Positions 8,831-17,923 of a DNA stretch of 64,000 nt are shown piece after piece (the stretch's first letter is position 1; every line of letters starts with the position of its first letter). This stretch comes from an uncultured Bacteroidales bacterium (GTDB lineage Bacteria > Bacteroidota > Bacteroidia > Bacteroidales > Bacteroidaceae), in the NCBI GenBank assembly GCA_937914945.1, contig CALGJF010000008.1, positions 3,604-67,603 on the forward strand. The letters run 5' to 3'. Below the pieces are notes generated by a model, which saw only the letters and a list, made by a program, of their open reading frames with translations, had not been told where the DNA came from and did no database searches. Both the position numbers and the translations under genes were made by a program.

Positions 8831-11800
8831 CTATCGTACAACCACCTTTGAACCAAGTACCATGTAAATACCTGCAGGCACACTCACATGTGTTGTACCC
8901 TCGGGCACATTCAGGCTGCGTACCAAGCGACCATCAACACCGTAAACATTTACATGCTGCGCTGCGAGCGAAGCTATGGTTATACAGCCATCGCCACCCC
9001 ATGCCGATGCAGTAGGTGCTGTAACATCGTATATATTGGTAGAAACACCGAAGGTAGCTGCAACATCGCTCAAACGAAGTTCGTCGGTAGCCTCATCAAC
9101 AGCAAGCGCATTTGATATTGAAATTACGCGAGCCTCCTCGGGAACCACATCGTAGCAGTTGAGTGTGAGATTTACCACAGCATCATCACCATCGTTGGCA
9201 AACATTGAATCGCTATTCGAATATATGATAAGACGATAGGTGGTCATATCGCGCTGCGAGAGGCTCACTTTGTGGTCGGTGAGCGAACCGCCGGCCACTG
9301 CATCGAATATGAACACGCCATCGGGAACTGTTATATCAACCTGCATGGCCTTGTAGTTCTCATTATCGTAGCATGTGAGGTGCAGTGGCAGTTCATAATC
9401 CTCGTTTATTGTAAGTTCAAAATTATTGATATGCAACTCGCCTATCGCCGGTGTGGTATTATAATAATCCATGGCAGAGAGCGGGTCGGCATCAGCTGCA
9501 GCGGCCTCTATTCCAAGAATATCATCGTCGGTTATAAGACCGTCGCCGTTGATATCGGCCTTTGAGTATGTGAACGACGAGTGGGTATTGTAATTCTTGT
9601 AGGCCGTTGTAATGGCAACATCGTGTACCGTTACATAGTTGCTGCGATTGACATCGCCTGCAAGAGGGAAGATGAACTCGTCGAGGTTATACTCGGTGAG
9701 ATTATTATATAGATAATCGGCACGATAGCCCAACCAGCGTTTCATGCTCTCTTTTATCTCGGCATAATCGTCGCCATCGCCCCAAATTGTGGCATTGTTC
9801 ACAAACGACGGCTTGGCAAAATTGTAGTAACAATCAAGGTAATCCATGAGCTCTTCTATGGAGTTGTTATCCAGGAACTCTTTCCATACTTTATAATAGT
9901 ACTTTTGCACCGTGGTATTGCCCATCATTGACAAGAACATCTTGTAACCGGGTTCATCATACATACTATAACTGAATATCGATGCTGTATAGTCCGATGT
10001 GCAATAGTTTCTGGTGCTCTCGTATCCGAACGCCCAATCGAAATCCCACAGAGGACCGAATTTTATTTCACTTTCGGGGTTCTCAAGTTCCTCTTTGAAG
10101 ATAAATGTACTCTTGGGGTGCCCTATTTCCTGATTGTTTACAAGGTCGTTGGTGAGCATGAATCGTGCAAAAGCATCGTAGTCAAGAATACCATCGAGCG
10201 ACGCTCCATGATACACTGCAGAATCAAGCGCATTGTAATCGGCCTGAATAAGCGTTTTGCGTGCCGATGCCGCCGAATAGGTATATTCGGTGAGGTCGGG
10301 CTCTTTAATATTCACAGGCATCGAGAAATATTCCGATTTGAACTTGTAAACCTCATCGTAATAGGTGTCGAGCTCAAGCAAATAGCCGACAGCCTCATCA
10401 ACATCAACGCTGTTGTTGGACATGCTCACATGCTCTGTGAACATATAGCTACCCTTATAAATACCATTCATATATAACTCCACAGGAATTATATGGTTGG
10501 TGTATTCCGCACCGGCCATCTGCCCTATCTTCATGGCAGCGGCATTTGCCATCATAGAGCCTTCTTGAGCATTGGCAAGCAACACCCAGCTCTTTCCCTT
10601 TGTGAGACCAAAGGGTTTTACTTTTTCGGCAAATTTCAAACGGTAGGGTTTCTTGCTATAGGACCAGGTGGTGTTTCCACGGCCTTTTATCTGTACGGAA
10701 TCTTCAAAATTATCATACATACCATAGCCAGTGATACGGAAATTGGCATTCAGGTAATACTCTTTGCTGGTAACCGAAAGACCTCCCTCAATATCAATGT
10801 CTATGCGGGGAACAGATGTTGCATTGTCTGCAAGCCACTCTATCTCCACATTATAGTTCTTGCCAAAGGGAGTGCGTGTAACCTCTTTGCTTACCTCAAC
10901 ATCGGGATATTGCACGTTATATACACGCATTTCGGCCAGCGCCATGTGATTCTTTGAATATTCACCCACAGTTTGCACTATTTTCAAATATGAATATGTG
11001 CCACCAAGTGATATTGCCGGCGATGTATATTCCTGTCCATAGCCACCTGTCGGCATGCCGTCAGCACTGCTTGTCAGAGTACGCACAAGGGCCCAATCGC
11101 TACCATCGTTACTTGCATAAATCTCCAATGCCAGCGGGTTATATCCCGATTGAGGGCGACATTGGTAATAGAGTTTTATATTATCAACAGCAGTAGGCAA
11201 TGCCACTGTGATATATGCATCGACATAGAGGGTCGCGTCGTTGGCACTGCCCCAGGTAGAGTGATAGATAGTAGAGGAATTGCCATCGAGAAGGCTTGCT
11301 ACACCCTCAGATTCAAGTGTTGAGGGCTTATTGGTACTCAACATATCGGCAGTAAGAGCTATTTCTGTTACAGTAGGCTCCGCATCGGGGTTATTCGTAA
11401 CATTGGCCACGCTCACTCTGTTATATCCAGGATAGGTAACCGTATATGTAGTGGGAGAGGCAAAGCTGCGTCGTGTAACCTTGGACTCCTGCTGCTCATT
11501 ACCAACGTAGACAACTGCCTTGTCGTCGCTCAATTGGAAACTCGGTGTGAGCCATTTTCCTATGGAGTTCAACGACAAATATATATTATCCCGAATAGTG
11601 TCGGCAATGACATCGACATTAAGGTTAGGATTAAATTTATTATTGAACTTGAACGATGTAAATTCGGGGAAAGAGGGGGCTATGGCAGAGATACTGTCAT
11701 ATTCCTGAGCTGTGTAATATATCACTTCGCTGTCTTTAAGCGGCAGACAGAGGTAATCGCCCTCTGTATAGTAGCCATCATCAAGGTCCTTTACGGCGTA

Positions 11801-13987
11801 TGCATCCACACCGCCATCGCTCAAATATACATAAACAGCCTCGCCCGCTGCTATGGTATTGTCGTTCACCTCGGGTGCCGACAATGTTATTTCCGTTGGC
11901 GCAAAGGTTCCGTTGTTACGACCATAAAGCACAACGGAGAACATCTGCATGGCGGTGGGGAATTTAATATCTATATATACATTACCCACGGGGTTCATTG
12001 TTCCATTCTCCCAAATGGAATGCCAAAAGGTTGAATAATCGCCATCACAGATTGCCGACATTGGACCTTCGCTCAACTCCTGCGAATTAGTAGAGAAAGC
12101 ATCTTCGTTCAAAGATATGGGGTTGCCCTCTCCATCGAAAACCTCAATCTCGCCAAGGCTCACCATGGGATATCCCTGATATAATCGCGAGTCGTTACTT
12201 GCATTGAATGTTATGCGTATGCCCGCTGTACTGCGGTTGAGAGTGATAATATCGGTGTTCCACACATAACCTCCATAGCCGGCAAGAATACCCGGCAGGC
12301 CGTCGGCCGCGCCATAGCTTATGGGGAGGGTACGATAACTTATTTTAGTTGAATAGAAACGATTTATCTCCACCTCGTACTGTTCATACAATGTTACAAA
12401 CTGCTGTGCCGTATATAGATCGGTTTTATCTTTTGCAGTTGCGATATTGGTTGCAAGAGACTCCAAAATAGTACGGGAACTCACGGGATATGTATCTGTT
12501 ACATAAGGATATGAACTAAACTCCGAGGTTGAGAGCAAGGTTGCCACAAGGGTTTCATAATAGCTCAATTTACTTGCAACATATTTTATGGTGGCCGCAC
12601 TTAAAGCATCGTATGCAGCATTAATCTGTTCCATGGTAGGGGTGGCATCGGCAGCCATATACCCCTCGGCAGCCTCCACAGCGGCATTAAGCTCCTCTAT
12701 TATGTTATCGGCACATGTTCCATCAAAATCACCATATAGCGCAAGATAATCTTCGGCTGCACGCACTGCGGGAGAGAGGCTCACATTTGCCACCTGCGAC
12801 ATTGTTATAACAGCAGCAGCTATGGTTTCGGCAGACAGGTCGGCTTTGTAAATGGTCCAGTTAAAACCAACAGGCAGAGAGAAACCGGCATCGTAATTTC
12901 CATTTTCAAGTGCCTCCTTCTTATCGGGTGCAAAGGTTTTTGTCTTTGAGGATACATTGTCGCGCATATCGGCACCAATATAAAGAAGGTCGGTTACAGC
13001 GCCTGTAACATCGCCTGATGTAACATCGTATGTACTTGTGTAACTTATTTCAAAATCGCCCGAAGGCAAGGGTACTATATTTACCAAAGCAGCCTCGCTT
13101 ATTAAAGTTGTGCTATATTGCCAACCATTCTTTCCGTTATAGTCGTTACCGCTTTCTTTAAGGAACAAACCGGAATAAGGCCAATAAACCATATATTTAC
13201 CGTTACCGACAGAAAGGAACTGAACGGCATTGGCAAATGACGCATCAAACGTACCTTTTTCGGCCGATGTCAGGTAAACCGGGCCACTGCCTGTAAAGGT
13301 AGAGCCCGTAGATGTTGTGAACGATGTTACGGTATTTGTTTTCATAACAAACAACTGCCCCTCTTGCGCAATTTCACTTGCGGTTGTAACAAGCTCACCA
13401 AGTTTAAATTCATTGCCAATGTCAGAGGGCTCATAATCGGTTCCAAGCGTAACGGCAACCTTGATTGGCGCATTTTTGGGCTCATCCACACGAGTACCCC
13501 ATTCCACTTGGAACGATGATACGGAAGTGGCAAGTTCAAGTTCTATGTAATGATAATCGGTTACAACATTGTAGCTACCCCACATCGAATGAAAATATGT
13601 AGTATAATCGCCATCGGACAGGGCTGCAAGGCCGCCACCATCGGTACTGCCCCAATAGAGGGAGTTATGATCGGCATTCGACGATGCATAATAGTTCACT
13701 TTGTTACCATTGCCATCGTACACGGCAAGCTCCGAAAGAGCAAAACAATAGTTATTGCCATTGGGTTGCTCGTGGCTTTCCGTATCGAGTACTATAAGAC
13801 GCAGACGCTGTGTATTGTAACCAATATTATACACGGGCGATGTAAACTTATACAACGTACCACCGGTTACAGATGTAGTAACACCAGGCAAACCGGTCAT
13901 GCCGTTGAGCAACACCGACCAATTCTGCGCACTCACCCCCATAAAGGAAAGCAGCAACAAGGTCGCAAGAATTAAATTCTTCTTCAT
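8831..13987 (-). CDS. Giant secreted CotH-kinase protein with discoidin, dockerin, cohesin-like and T9SS sorting modules
   Basis: The 1718-aa protein begins with a signal peptide ending VSAQ (about residue 20). Modules in order (rough positions): discoidin-like (30-190); FIVAR-like helical region (405-480); second discoidin-like (560-720); third (880-1015); CotH kinase-like domain (1030-1430) with 'IKGRGNTTWSYSKKPYRLK', GKSWVLLANAQEG, ELYMNGIYKGSY and the DFDWAFG metal-site motif; a dockerin-like segment (1455-1510) with SNYVTVHDVA and the calcium-loop ADINGDGLITDDD; a cohesin-like beta-domain (1525-1640); and a T9SS-type sorting tail ending GIYMVLGSKVVVR. CotH proteins are atypical kinases or structural components of surface assemblies. 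The first gene of the minus-strand group, with a good upstream promoter. The substrate is unknown. Confidence 0.85.
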   Translation of the reverse strand: MKKNLILATLLLLSFMGVSAQNWSVLLNGMTGLPGVTTSVTGGTLYKFTSPVYNIGYNTQRLRLIVLDTESHEQPNGNNYCFALSELAVYDGNGNKVNYYASSNADHNSLYWGSTDGGGLAALSDGDYTTYFHSMWGSYNVVTDYHYIELELATSVSSFQVEWGTRVDEPKNAPIKVAVTLGTDYEPSDIGNEFKLGELVTTASEIAQEGQLFVMKTNTVTSFTTSTGSTFTGSGPVYLTSAEKGTFDASFANAVQFLSVGNGKYMVYWPYSGLFLKESGNDYNGKNGWQYSTTLISEAALVNIVPLPSGDFEISYTSTYDVTSGDVTGAVTDLLYIGADMRDNVSSKTKTFAPDKKEALENGNYDAGFSLPVGFNWTIYKADLSAETIAAAVITMSQVANVSLSPAVRAAEDYLALYGDFDGTCADNIIEELNAAVEAAEGYMAADATPTMEQINAAYDALSAATIKYVASKLSYYETLVATLLSTSEFSSYPYVTDTYPVSSRTILESLATNIATAKDKTDLYTAQQFVTLYEQYEVEINRFYSTKISYRTLPISYGAADGLPGILAGYGGYVWNTDIITLNRSTAGIRITFNASNDSRLYQGYPMVSLGEIEVFDGEGNPISLNEDAFSTNSQELSEGPMSAICDGDYSTFWHSIWENGTMNPVGNVYIDIKFPTAMQMFSVVLYGRNNGTFAPTEITLSAPEVNDNTIAAGEAVYVYLSDGGVDAYAVKDLDDGYYTEGDYLCLPLKDSEVIYYTAQEYDSISAIAPSFPEFTSFKFNNKFNPNLNVDVIADTIRDNIYLSLNSIGKWLTPSFQLSDDKAVVYVGNEQQESKVTRRSFASPTTYTVTYPGYNRVSVANVTNNPDAEPTVTEIALTADMLSTNKPSTLESEGVASLLDGNSSTIYHSTWGSANDATLYVDAYITVALPTAVDNIKLYYQCRPQSGYNPLALEIYASNDGSDWALVRTLTSSADGMPTGGYGQEYTSPAISLGGTYSYLKIVQTVGEYSKNHMALAEMRVYNVQYPDVEVSKEVTRTPFGKNYNVEIEWLADNATSVPRIDIDIEGGLSVTSKEYYLNANFRITGYGMYDNFEDSVQIKGRGNTTWSYSKKPYRLKFAEKVKPFGLTKGKSWVLLANAQEGSMMANAAAMKIGQMAGAEYTNHIIPVELYMNGIYKGSYMFTEHVSMSNNSVDVDEAVGYLLELDTYYDEVYKFKSEYFSMPVNIKEPDLTEYTYSAASARKTLIQADYNALDSAVYHGASLDGILDYDAFARFMLTNDLVNNQEIGHPKSTFIFKEELENPESEIKFGPLWDFDWAFGYESTRNYCTSDYTASIFSYSMYDEPGYKMFLSMMGNTTVQKYYYKVWKEFLDNNSIEELMDYLDCYYNFAKPSFVNNATIWGDGDDYAEIKESMKRWLGYRADYLYNNLTEYNLDEFIFPLAGDVNRSNYVTVHDVAITTAYKNYNTHSSFTYSKADINGDGLITDDDILGIEAAAADADPLSAMDYYNTTPAIGELHINNFELTINEDYELPLHLTCYDNENYKAMQVDITVPDGVFIFDAVAGGSLTDHKVSLSQRDMTTYRLIIYSNSDSMFANDGDDAVVNLTLNCYDVVPEEARVISISNALAVDEATDELRLSDVAATFGVSTNIYDVTAPTASAWGGDGCITIASLAAQHVNVYGVDGRLVRSLNVPEGTTHVSVPAGIYMVLGSKVVVR

Positions 13988-14048
13988 ATTTTTTAGATTT
14001 AAGTTATTCTACTTTCAAACCCTTAGAACAGAGTATGTCATATTATTG

Positions 14049-14080
14049 CAAAGTAACTAAATATTAATATATATTTCAAA
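14049..14080 (-). promoter_or_regulatory. Promoter for the CotH-kinase protein gene
   Basis: On the minus strand a -33 TTTG (14080-14077) is separated by 20 bp from TTACTTTGC (-7 region, 14056-14048), one mismatch from TAnnTTTG. The predicted 5' leader is about 55 nt. Confidence 0.5.
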
Positions 14081-14127
14081 AAAAATATATATAATTTTTA
14101 TATATAGCACTAATTGACAAACAAAAC

Positions 14128-14156
14128 GGCAGTTTATATAAACACGGGCAGTTTAT
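14128..14156. repeat. Direct repeat, possible operator upstream of the CotH gene
   Basis: The 10-mer GGCAGTTTAT occurs at 14128-14137 and again at 14147-14156, start-to-start 19 bp (about two helical turns), some 50-75 bp upstream of the predicted -33 box. A paired activator site is possible but not shown. Confidence 0.3.
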
Positions 14157-14213
14157 GATATTATGCCAAATGCAAAATGGGGCACCTGCAAAATTGCCTT
14201 GTATCTATCTAAA

Positions 14214-14251
14214 TTTATTCCCCTCCAAATCGCGATTTGGAGGGGAATAAA
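14214..14251 (-). terminator. 38-bp perfect palindrome, terminator of the menA-CPBP operon
   Basis: A 19-bp perfect inverted repeat (core CCCCTCCAAATCG/CGATTTGGAGGGG) with A/T-rich ends lies 29 bp after the CPBP stop codon. It would end minus-strand transcription before the CotH gene's promoter region. Confidence 0.85.
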
Positions 14252-14279
14252 CATATTATTTCAATTTTGTATAAAAGAA

Positions 14280-14897
14280 CTAAATAGGGAACCACACAAA
14301 CACAGCCACATCCCACAAGGCATGAGAAAGAATTATTGCACCAAAATGCTGCGGGAACATGCGGTACAGAAGCCCCCACGCTGCACCGGCAACCAGAGCA
14401 GCCATTGTGAGCATGAAATTACATGAGCCTGCATGAACCAGAGCATAGACCACGGTTGTAACAAGAAAGCCCATATTGGGATTTATGCGTTCCGACAAAC
14501 TGCGCTGCACATATCCCCGCCAGAAAATCTCCTCGGCCGGGCCGATGATAAAAAGCATGAGCAGTGTGAGCAACCATGGAGATTCGCCAGCCTTCATCCC
14601 ATAAATAGAATCCACCTGCGGGCGGGCAAAATCGAAGAGCAGCTGCGACATCTTGTCGCCCACCCAAAAGACGAGCCACAGCCCAACGGCTATTGACACC
14701 CCAAACAGCAATTCGGTAAATGATATGCGTATTCCGCGCCACCAATCAGGCCTGAACAGGGTGGATAGAACAGACAACAGAGCCGCCGATGCGGTCATTG
14801 CCCACCAAAAATTCACATATGGCGCTGTGAGTGGAGAGAACATAACCGTCCACAACACAGTTGCAAGGATTATTGTAAAGACAACTTTTTTAATCAT
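14280..14897 (-). CDS. CPBP family intramembrane glutamic endopeptidase
   Basis: This 205-aa polytopic membrane protein has the CPBP (CAAX-protease/Abi) signature: EEIFWRGYVQ (EExxxR motif, about residues 119-128), a VYALVHAG helix with its conserved His, and a final SHALWD motif. These residues form the glutamate/histidine active site of the family. Predicted hydrophobic segments lie at about 5-25, 30-45, 65-85, 105-120 and in the C-terminal third. The start overlaps the menA stop by 4 bp, so the two are translationally coupled. The bacterial substrate is unknown; some relatives process peptides or confer bacteriocin immunity. Confidence 0.85.
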   Translation of the reverse strand: MIKKVVFTIILATVLWTVMFSPLTAPYVNFWWAMTASAALLSVLSTLFRPDWWRGIRISFTELLFGVSIAVGLWLVFWVGDKMSQLLFDFARPQVDSIYGMKAGESPWLLTLLMLFIIGPAEEIFWRGYVQRSLSERINPNMGFLVTTVVYALVHAGSCNFMLTMAALVAGAAWGLLYRMFPQHFGAIILSHALWDVAVFVWFPI

Positions 14898-15784
14898 AGG
14901 AATGCTGCAATAAAGAATGAAATCGCAAATAACAAACTGAACATCAACTGCAGCATGGCTGTACCCTCATCAACCCCCACAAGCGCCTTACTGCCTTGCG
15001 AGAGATAGGCCACCGCTCTGCGGGCATTTCCTATAGCCGGCTTCAATGCAATCAATACGAGCAACGACCACAATGGGAACAAGCCACACAGCACCCCGGC
15101 AACAACCCACACGAAAGGAATTATCATCTCCATATTATAGAGGACAACCGACACCCTGCGCCCCACAAGCATTGCAAATGTTTTTATGCCTGCACGGCTA
15201 TCGGGAGTGATATCGCGCATATTGTTTACGTGCAGAATACCGACGGTAATAAGCCCTATGGGCACCGACAGCCACAGTACCTCGGCCGCCACAGCCCCGG
15301 TTGCCACATACGATGTACCCAACAATGGCAGCAACGAATAGGTGAAGAAAATATCCACATCGCCAAGCGCATGATACTTAAACCATGGGTATAATATAGT
15401 GAAGAATGCCCCTGCAATACCAAAATAGAGCACAGGAAGCCCGGTAAAACAGAGAAGCAACAAGCCCGAAAGCGCTGCAACGGTGAGAAGAGATATAGCC
15501 AACAGACGTATCTCGCCGGCAGTGAACTCACCACTTGTTATAGATATGCCGCCAACGGTGTCATCGCGGTCTACACCCTTTTTGTAATCGAAATAATCGC
15601 TCCATGTATTGCCCGCTGCATGAAAAACCACCACGTTGAGCAGAGTCCACAACGATACGAGCCAATTTATCTCATACCCTCGCCAGAAAAGATAGGCTAC
15701 GGCAACCAACACCGGCATTGCCGATGCAGGGAACGACCAAGGACGGGTGGCAAGCACCCATTGTTTAATACTATGATTTCTCAT
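14894..15784 (-). CDS. menA: 1,4-dihydroxy-2-naphthoate polyprenyltransferase (UbiA family)
   Basis: This 296-aa integral membrane prenyltransferase attaches a polyprenyl chain to 1,4-dihydroxy-2-naphthoate to give demethylmenaquinone, the quinone of anaerobic fumarate respiration. The first Asp-rich motif is NTWSDYFDYKKGVDRDD (about residues 59-75), and the second lies around HVNNMRDITPDSRAGIKT (about 185-202). The N-terminal VLATRPWSFPASAMPV is typical of MenA, which favours this over other UbiA members. Eight to nine hydrophobic segments are visible. It leads the two-gene unit with the CPBP protease. Confidence 0.88.
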   Translation of the reverse strand: MRNHSIKQWVLATRPWSFPASAMPVLVAVAYLFWRGYEINWLVSLWTLLNVVVFHAAGNTWSDYFDYKKGVDRDDTVGGISITSGEFTAGEIRLLAISLLTVAALSGLLLLCFTGLPVLYFGIAGAFFTILYPWFKYHALGDVDIFFTYSLLPLLGTSYVATGAVAAEVLWLSVPIGLITVGILHVNNMRDITPDSRAGIKTFAMLVGRRVSVVLYNMEMIIPFVWVVAGVLCGLFPLWSLLVLIALKPAIGNARRAVAYLSQGSKALVGVDEGTAMLQLMFSLLFAISFFIAAFL

Positions 15785-15832
15785 TTCTTATTTCTTATTT
15801 CTTATTTTTCATTTCTCATTTCATCTACCGTG

Positions 15833-15840
15833 CGAATATA
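15833..15840 (-). promoter_or_regulatory. Possible -7 element for menA
   Basis: TATATTCG followed by C on the minus strand lies 49 bp upstream of the menA ATG. The expected -33 position falls in the tRNA terminator and has no TTTG, so this is tentative. Confidence 0.35.
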
Positions 15841-15856
15841 GGCAAAAAAAATAAAA

Positions 15857-15888
15857 AATCCTCGGAAATCGTGCGATTACCGAGGATT
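15857..15888 (-). terminator. Terminator of tRNA-Pro
   Basis: AATCCTCGG pairs with CCGAGGATT, extended by a second pairing block (AATCG/CGATT) across one mismatch. On the minus strand it is followed by a run of T residues, directly downstream of the tRNA. Confidence 0.8.
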
Positions 15889-15897
15889 CCAGACTTG

Positions 15898-15972
15898 TCG
15901 GGATGACTGGATTCGAACCAGCGACACCACGCCCCCCAGACGTGTACTCTAACCGGGCTGAGCTACATCCCG
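15898..15972 (-). tRNA. tRNA-Pro (anticodon GGG)
   Basis: The complement folds as a complete tRNA. The acceptor stem is CGGGATG/CATCCCG with discriminator A, the D-arm GCTC/GAGT, the anticodon stem CACGT/GCGTG with loop CTGGGGG (positions 34-36 GGG), and the T-arm GCTGG-TTCGAAT-CCAGT. CCA is not encoded. A consensus promoter lies just upstream and a terminator just downstream, so it is a single-gene transcript. Confidence 0.95.
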
Positions 15973-15995
15973 CGACTTTTTGTCTGTTGCGAGTG

Positions 15996-16026
15996 CAAAG
16001 GTACATCTTTTTTATCAATATGCAAA
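15996..16026 (-). promoter_or_regulatory. Consensus Bacteroidota promoter for tRNA-Pro
   Basis: TTTG (16026-16023), 19-bp spacer, TACCTTTG (16003-15996) followed by C on the minus strand is an exact match to the -33/-7 consensus. Transcription would begin around 15988, about 16 nt before the mature tRNA. Confidence 0.8.
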
Positions 16027-16102
16027 CATCTTTTGAAAAAATATCTGCAAAATTTTTATTTTTCTTGTAAAACCAAGATAAAAAGGCTCTTTTCCACCCG
16101 GC

Positions 16103-17872
16103 TCACTCCCTTGCGCTCTGCACCCGACGCATAACACGCAACCAATTTCCGCCCCATATTTTTTCGATATCGGAGAGCGAAAAACCGCGGCGCAACAATT
16201 CGCGGGTAACATTGCGCAACTGCGATGCCGACGAACAGCCTCTTATAGTGCCATCGCCATCGAAATCGGTACCTATACCCACATGTTCTATACCGGCGAC
16301 CTCTATTGCATGGAGAAGATGTTGCATGAAATCGTCAAGTGCTGCCTCTCCCTCTTTGCGCAAGAAACCGCCGTACATGGTAATCTGCGCCACTCCACCC
16401 TTTGCAGCCAACGCGCGCAGTTGTTCGTCGGTGAGGTTGCGCGGGTGCTCGCACAATGCACGGCATGACGAGTGGGAACAGACCACGGGCTGCGTGCTTG
16501 CCCGCAATACCGCATAGAAGGTACTCTCGGCTGCATGCGAAAGGTCTATGAGCATGCCCACGCGATTCATTTCGGCAACCACTTTATAACCAAATTCGCT
16601 CAACCCGCCATGTTCGTTGTTACCACGCGCCGAGTCGCATATATCGTTATCGCCATTATGGCACAAAGTCATATAGACCACGCCTCTGTTACGGAATTTT
16701 TCGATATTGGCAATATCACTCCCTATCGCATAACCATTCTCGATACCGAGCATTATAATCTTTTTCCCTTCGTTCTTCAAACGCCACAGGTCGCATGGCG
16801 TGTCCGTTATAGCCACATGTGAACTATTGGCTGCCACGCGCTCCTCAATACCCGACAAAAGTGCCGAAGCCTTTTCGGTAGCTGCCGCAAGCGAAGCCGC
16901 ATCGCGTGCCTCTTGTTTCAGATAGGCCACCATAGTTACCACATCGAGCGCCCCTTCGTTCATTTTGTGCAAATCGACAAGGGCGCGGGTGCTGCGCTCT
17001 TGGAGCAAATAACCCTCGCCAAAGAGCATAGGAGTATCGCAATGGGAATCTATCGACAGTATTTTGGCATGCACCTCCTTTGCACTGCGGTATAACTGCG
17101 CTTCATCTGCAAGCCACCTGAACAGCGGCATCATGCAACGATTGTCGTCTTTAAGAATAAAAGTTTCGGGGTGCCATTGCACTCCTATTATGGAGCGTCC
17201 ATCGACAGCCTCCATTGCCTCTATAACTCCATCGGGGGCCACAGCCGTAACGGCAAAGCCTTGCGGCACACGGCTCACGGCCTGGTGGTGGAATGTATTT
17301 ACAAAAAGCCTGTCGCAACCGAAGATATCGGCCAGACGACTCCCCTCGCTGATATTTACCCAATGAGTGGCAACGCCACGCTCCTCACTTTGGTCGTGGT
17401 TAAGCAGTTCATTGCCAAGTGTATAGTATATATCCTGATGCACGCTGCCGCCAAGCGCTGCTGCTAAGGTTTGTATTCCGCGGCATATTCCCAAGATGGG
17501 CAGCCCCCTATCCACGGCAAGCAGTACAAGCATAAGTTCCTGTTCGTCGCGCGTGGGGTTTATTGTATGCAGAATTTCGTAATTTGGCTCCTCGCCCATA
17601 TAAAGAGGGTCGATATCGGCACCACCCGACAGCACTACGCCATCGAGCGTTGATAAAAGTTCCATCAACGCTTCGCGGTTGCCATACGGGGGTATTATCA
17701 CAGGTGAGCCGCCCGCAGCAAGCACCGACGAGTAGTAGCCCTCGGCAAGGGTGGAAAGGCGTTCGTCGCCATTGTAATTGGCAGTGATACCTATGATGGG
17801 GCGACGCTGCCCCATGGGATATTGTTTATGCAGTGCAGAATATTCTGCTTGCAGATTGAATTTATCGTTCAT
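16103..17872 (-). CDS. Fusion of class I glutamine amidotransferase-like (peptidase C26) and M19 membrane-dipeptidase domains
   Basis: The ATG at 17872 gives 589 aa; an upstream extension to 17932 would run into the promoter and is disfavoured. Residues about 22-255 form a C26/PuuD-like amidotransferase: nucleophile Cys in GICRGIQ (C130), and VQWHPE with H234 and E236, the family that hydrolyses gamma-glutamyl amides. Residues about 268-589 form an M19 (renal dipeptidase-like) zinc peptidase: DSHCDTP (H277, D279), a GIENGYAIG segment for the bridging Glu, LSHAAEST, CSHSSCRAL and GIGTDFDGDG. No signal peptide is evident, so it is probably cytosolic. One polypeptide could remove gamma-glutamyl groups and then split the dipeptide, but this coupling is inferred. 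Confidence 0.88.
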   Translation of the reverse strand: MNDKFNLQAEYSALHKQYPMGQRRPIIGITANYNGDERLSTLAEGYYSSVLAAGGSPVIIPPYGNREALMELLSTLDGVVLSGGADIDPLYMGEEPNYEILHTINPTRDEQELMLVLLAVDRGLPILGICRGIQTLAAALGGSVHQDIYYTLGNELLNHDQSEERGVATHWVNISEGSRLADIFGCDRLFVNTFHHQAVSRVPQGFAVTAVAPDGVIEAMEAVDGRSIIGVQWHPETFILKDDNRCMMPLFRWLADEAQLYRSAKEVHAKILSIDSHCDTPMLFGEGYLLQERSTRALVDLHKMNEGALDVVTMVAYLKQEARDAASLAAATEKASALLSGIEERVAANSSHVAITDTPCDLWRLKNEGKKIIMLGIENGYAIGSDIANIEKFRNRGVVYMTLCHNGDNDICDSARGNNEHGGLSEFGYKVVAEMNRVGMLIDLSHAAESTFYAVLRASTQPVVCSHSSCRALCEHPRNLTDEQLRALAAKGGVAQITMYGGFLRKEGEAALDDFMQHLLHAIEVAGIEHVGIGTDFDGDGTIRGCSSASQLRNVTRELLRRGFSLSDIEKIWGGNWLRVMRRVQSARE

Positions 17873-17890
17873 GCTCCAATGTTTATATTG

Positions 17891-17923
17891 CGAAGGTACA
17901 AAAAAATATTGGCAAGCCGTAAA
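17891..17923 (-). promoter_or_regulatory. Possible promoter for the amidotransferase-dipeptidase fusion
   Basis: TACCTTCG followed by C (17898-17891) has a TTTA (17923-17920) 21 bp upstream on the minus strand. It overlaps the terminator hairpin of the lrp-like gene. Confidence 0.4.

Noticed and set aside
4567..13987. Single confident transcript for CotH-GH29-GEVED genes
   Set aside because: Spacing (33 and 121 bp) allows it, but the 121-bp gap before GH29 is long and AT-rich enough for a second promoter, though no matching one was found.
15821..16018. 65-aa minus-strand ORF
   Set aside because: It covers tRNA-Pro, its promoter and terminator; non-coding.
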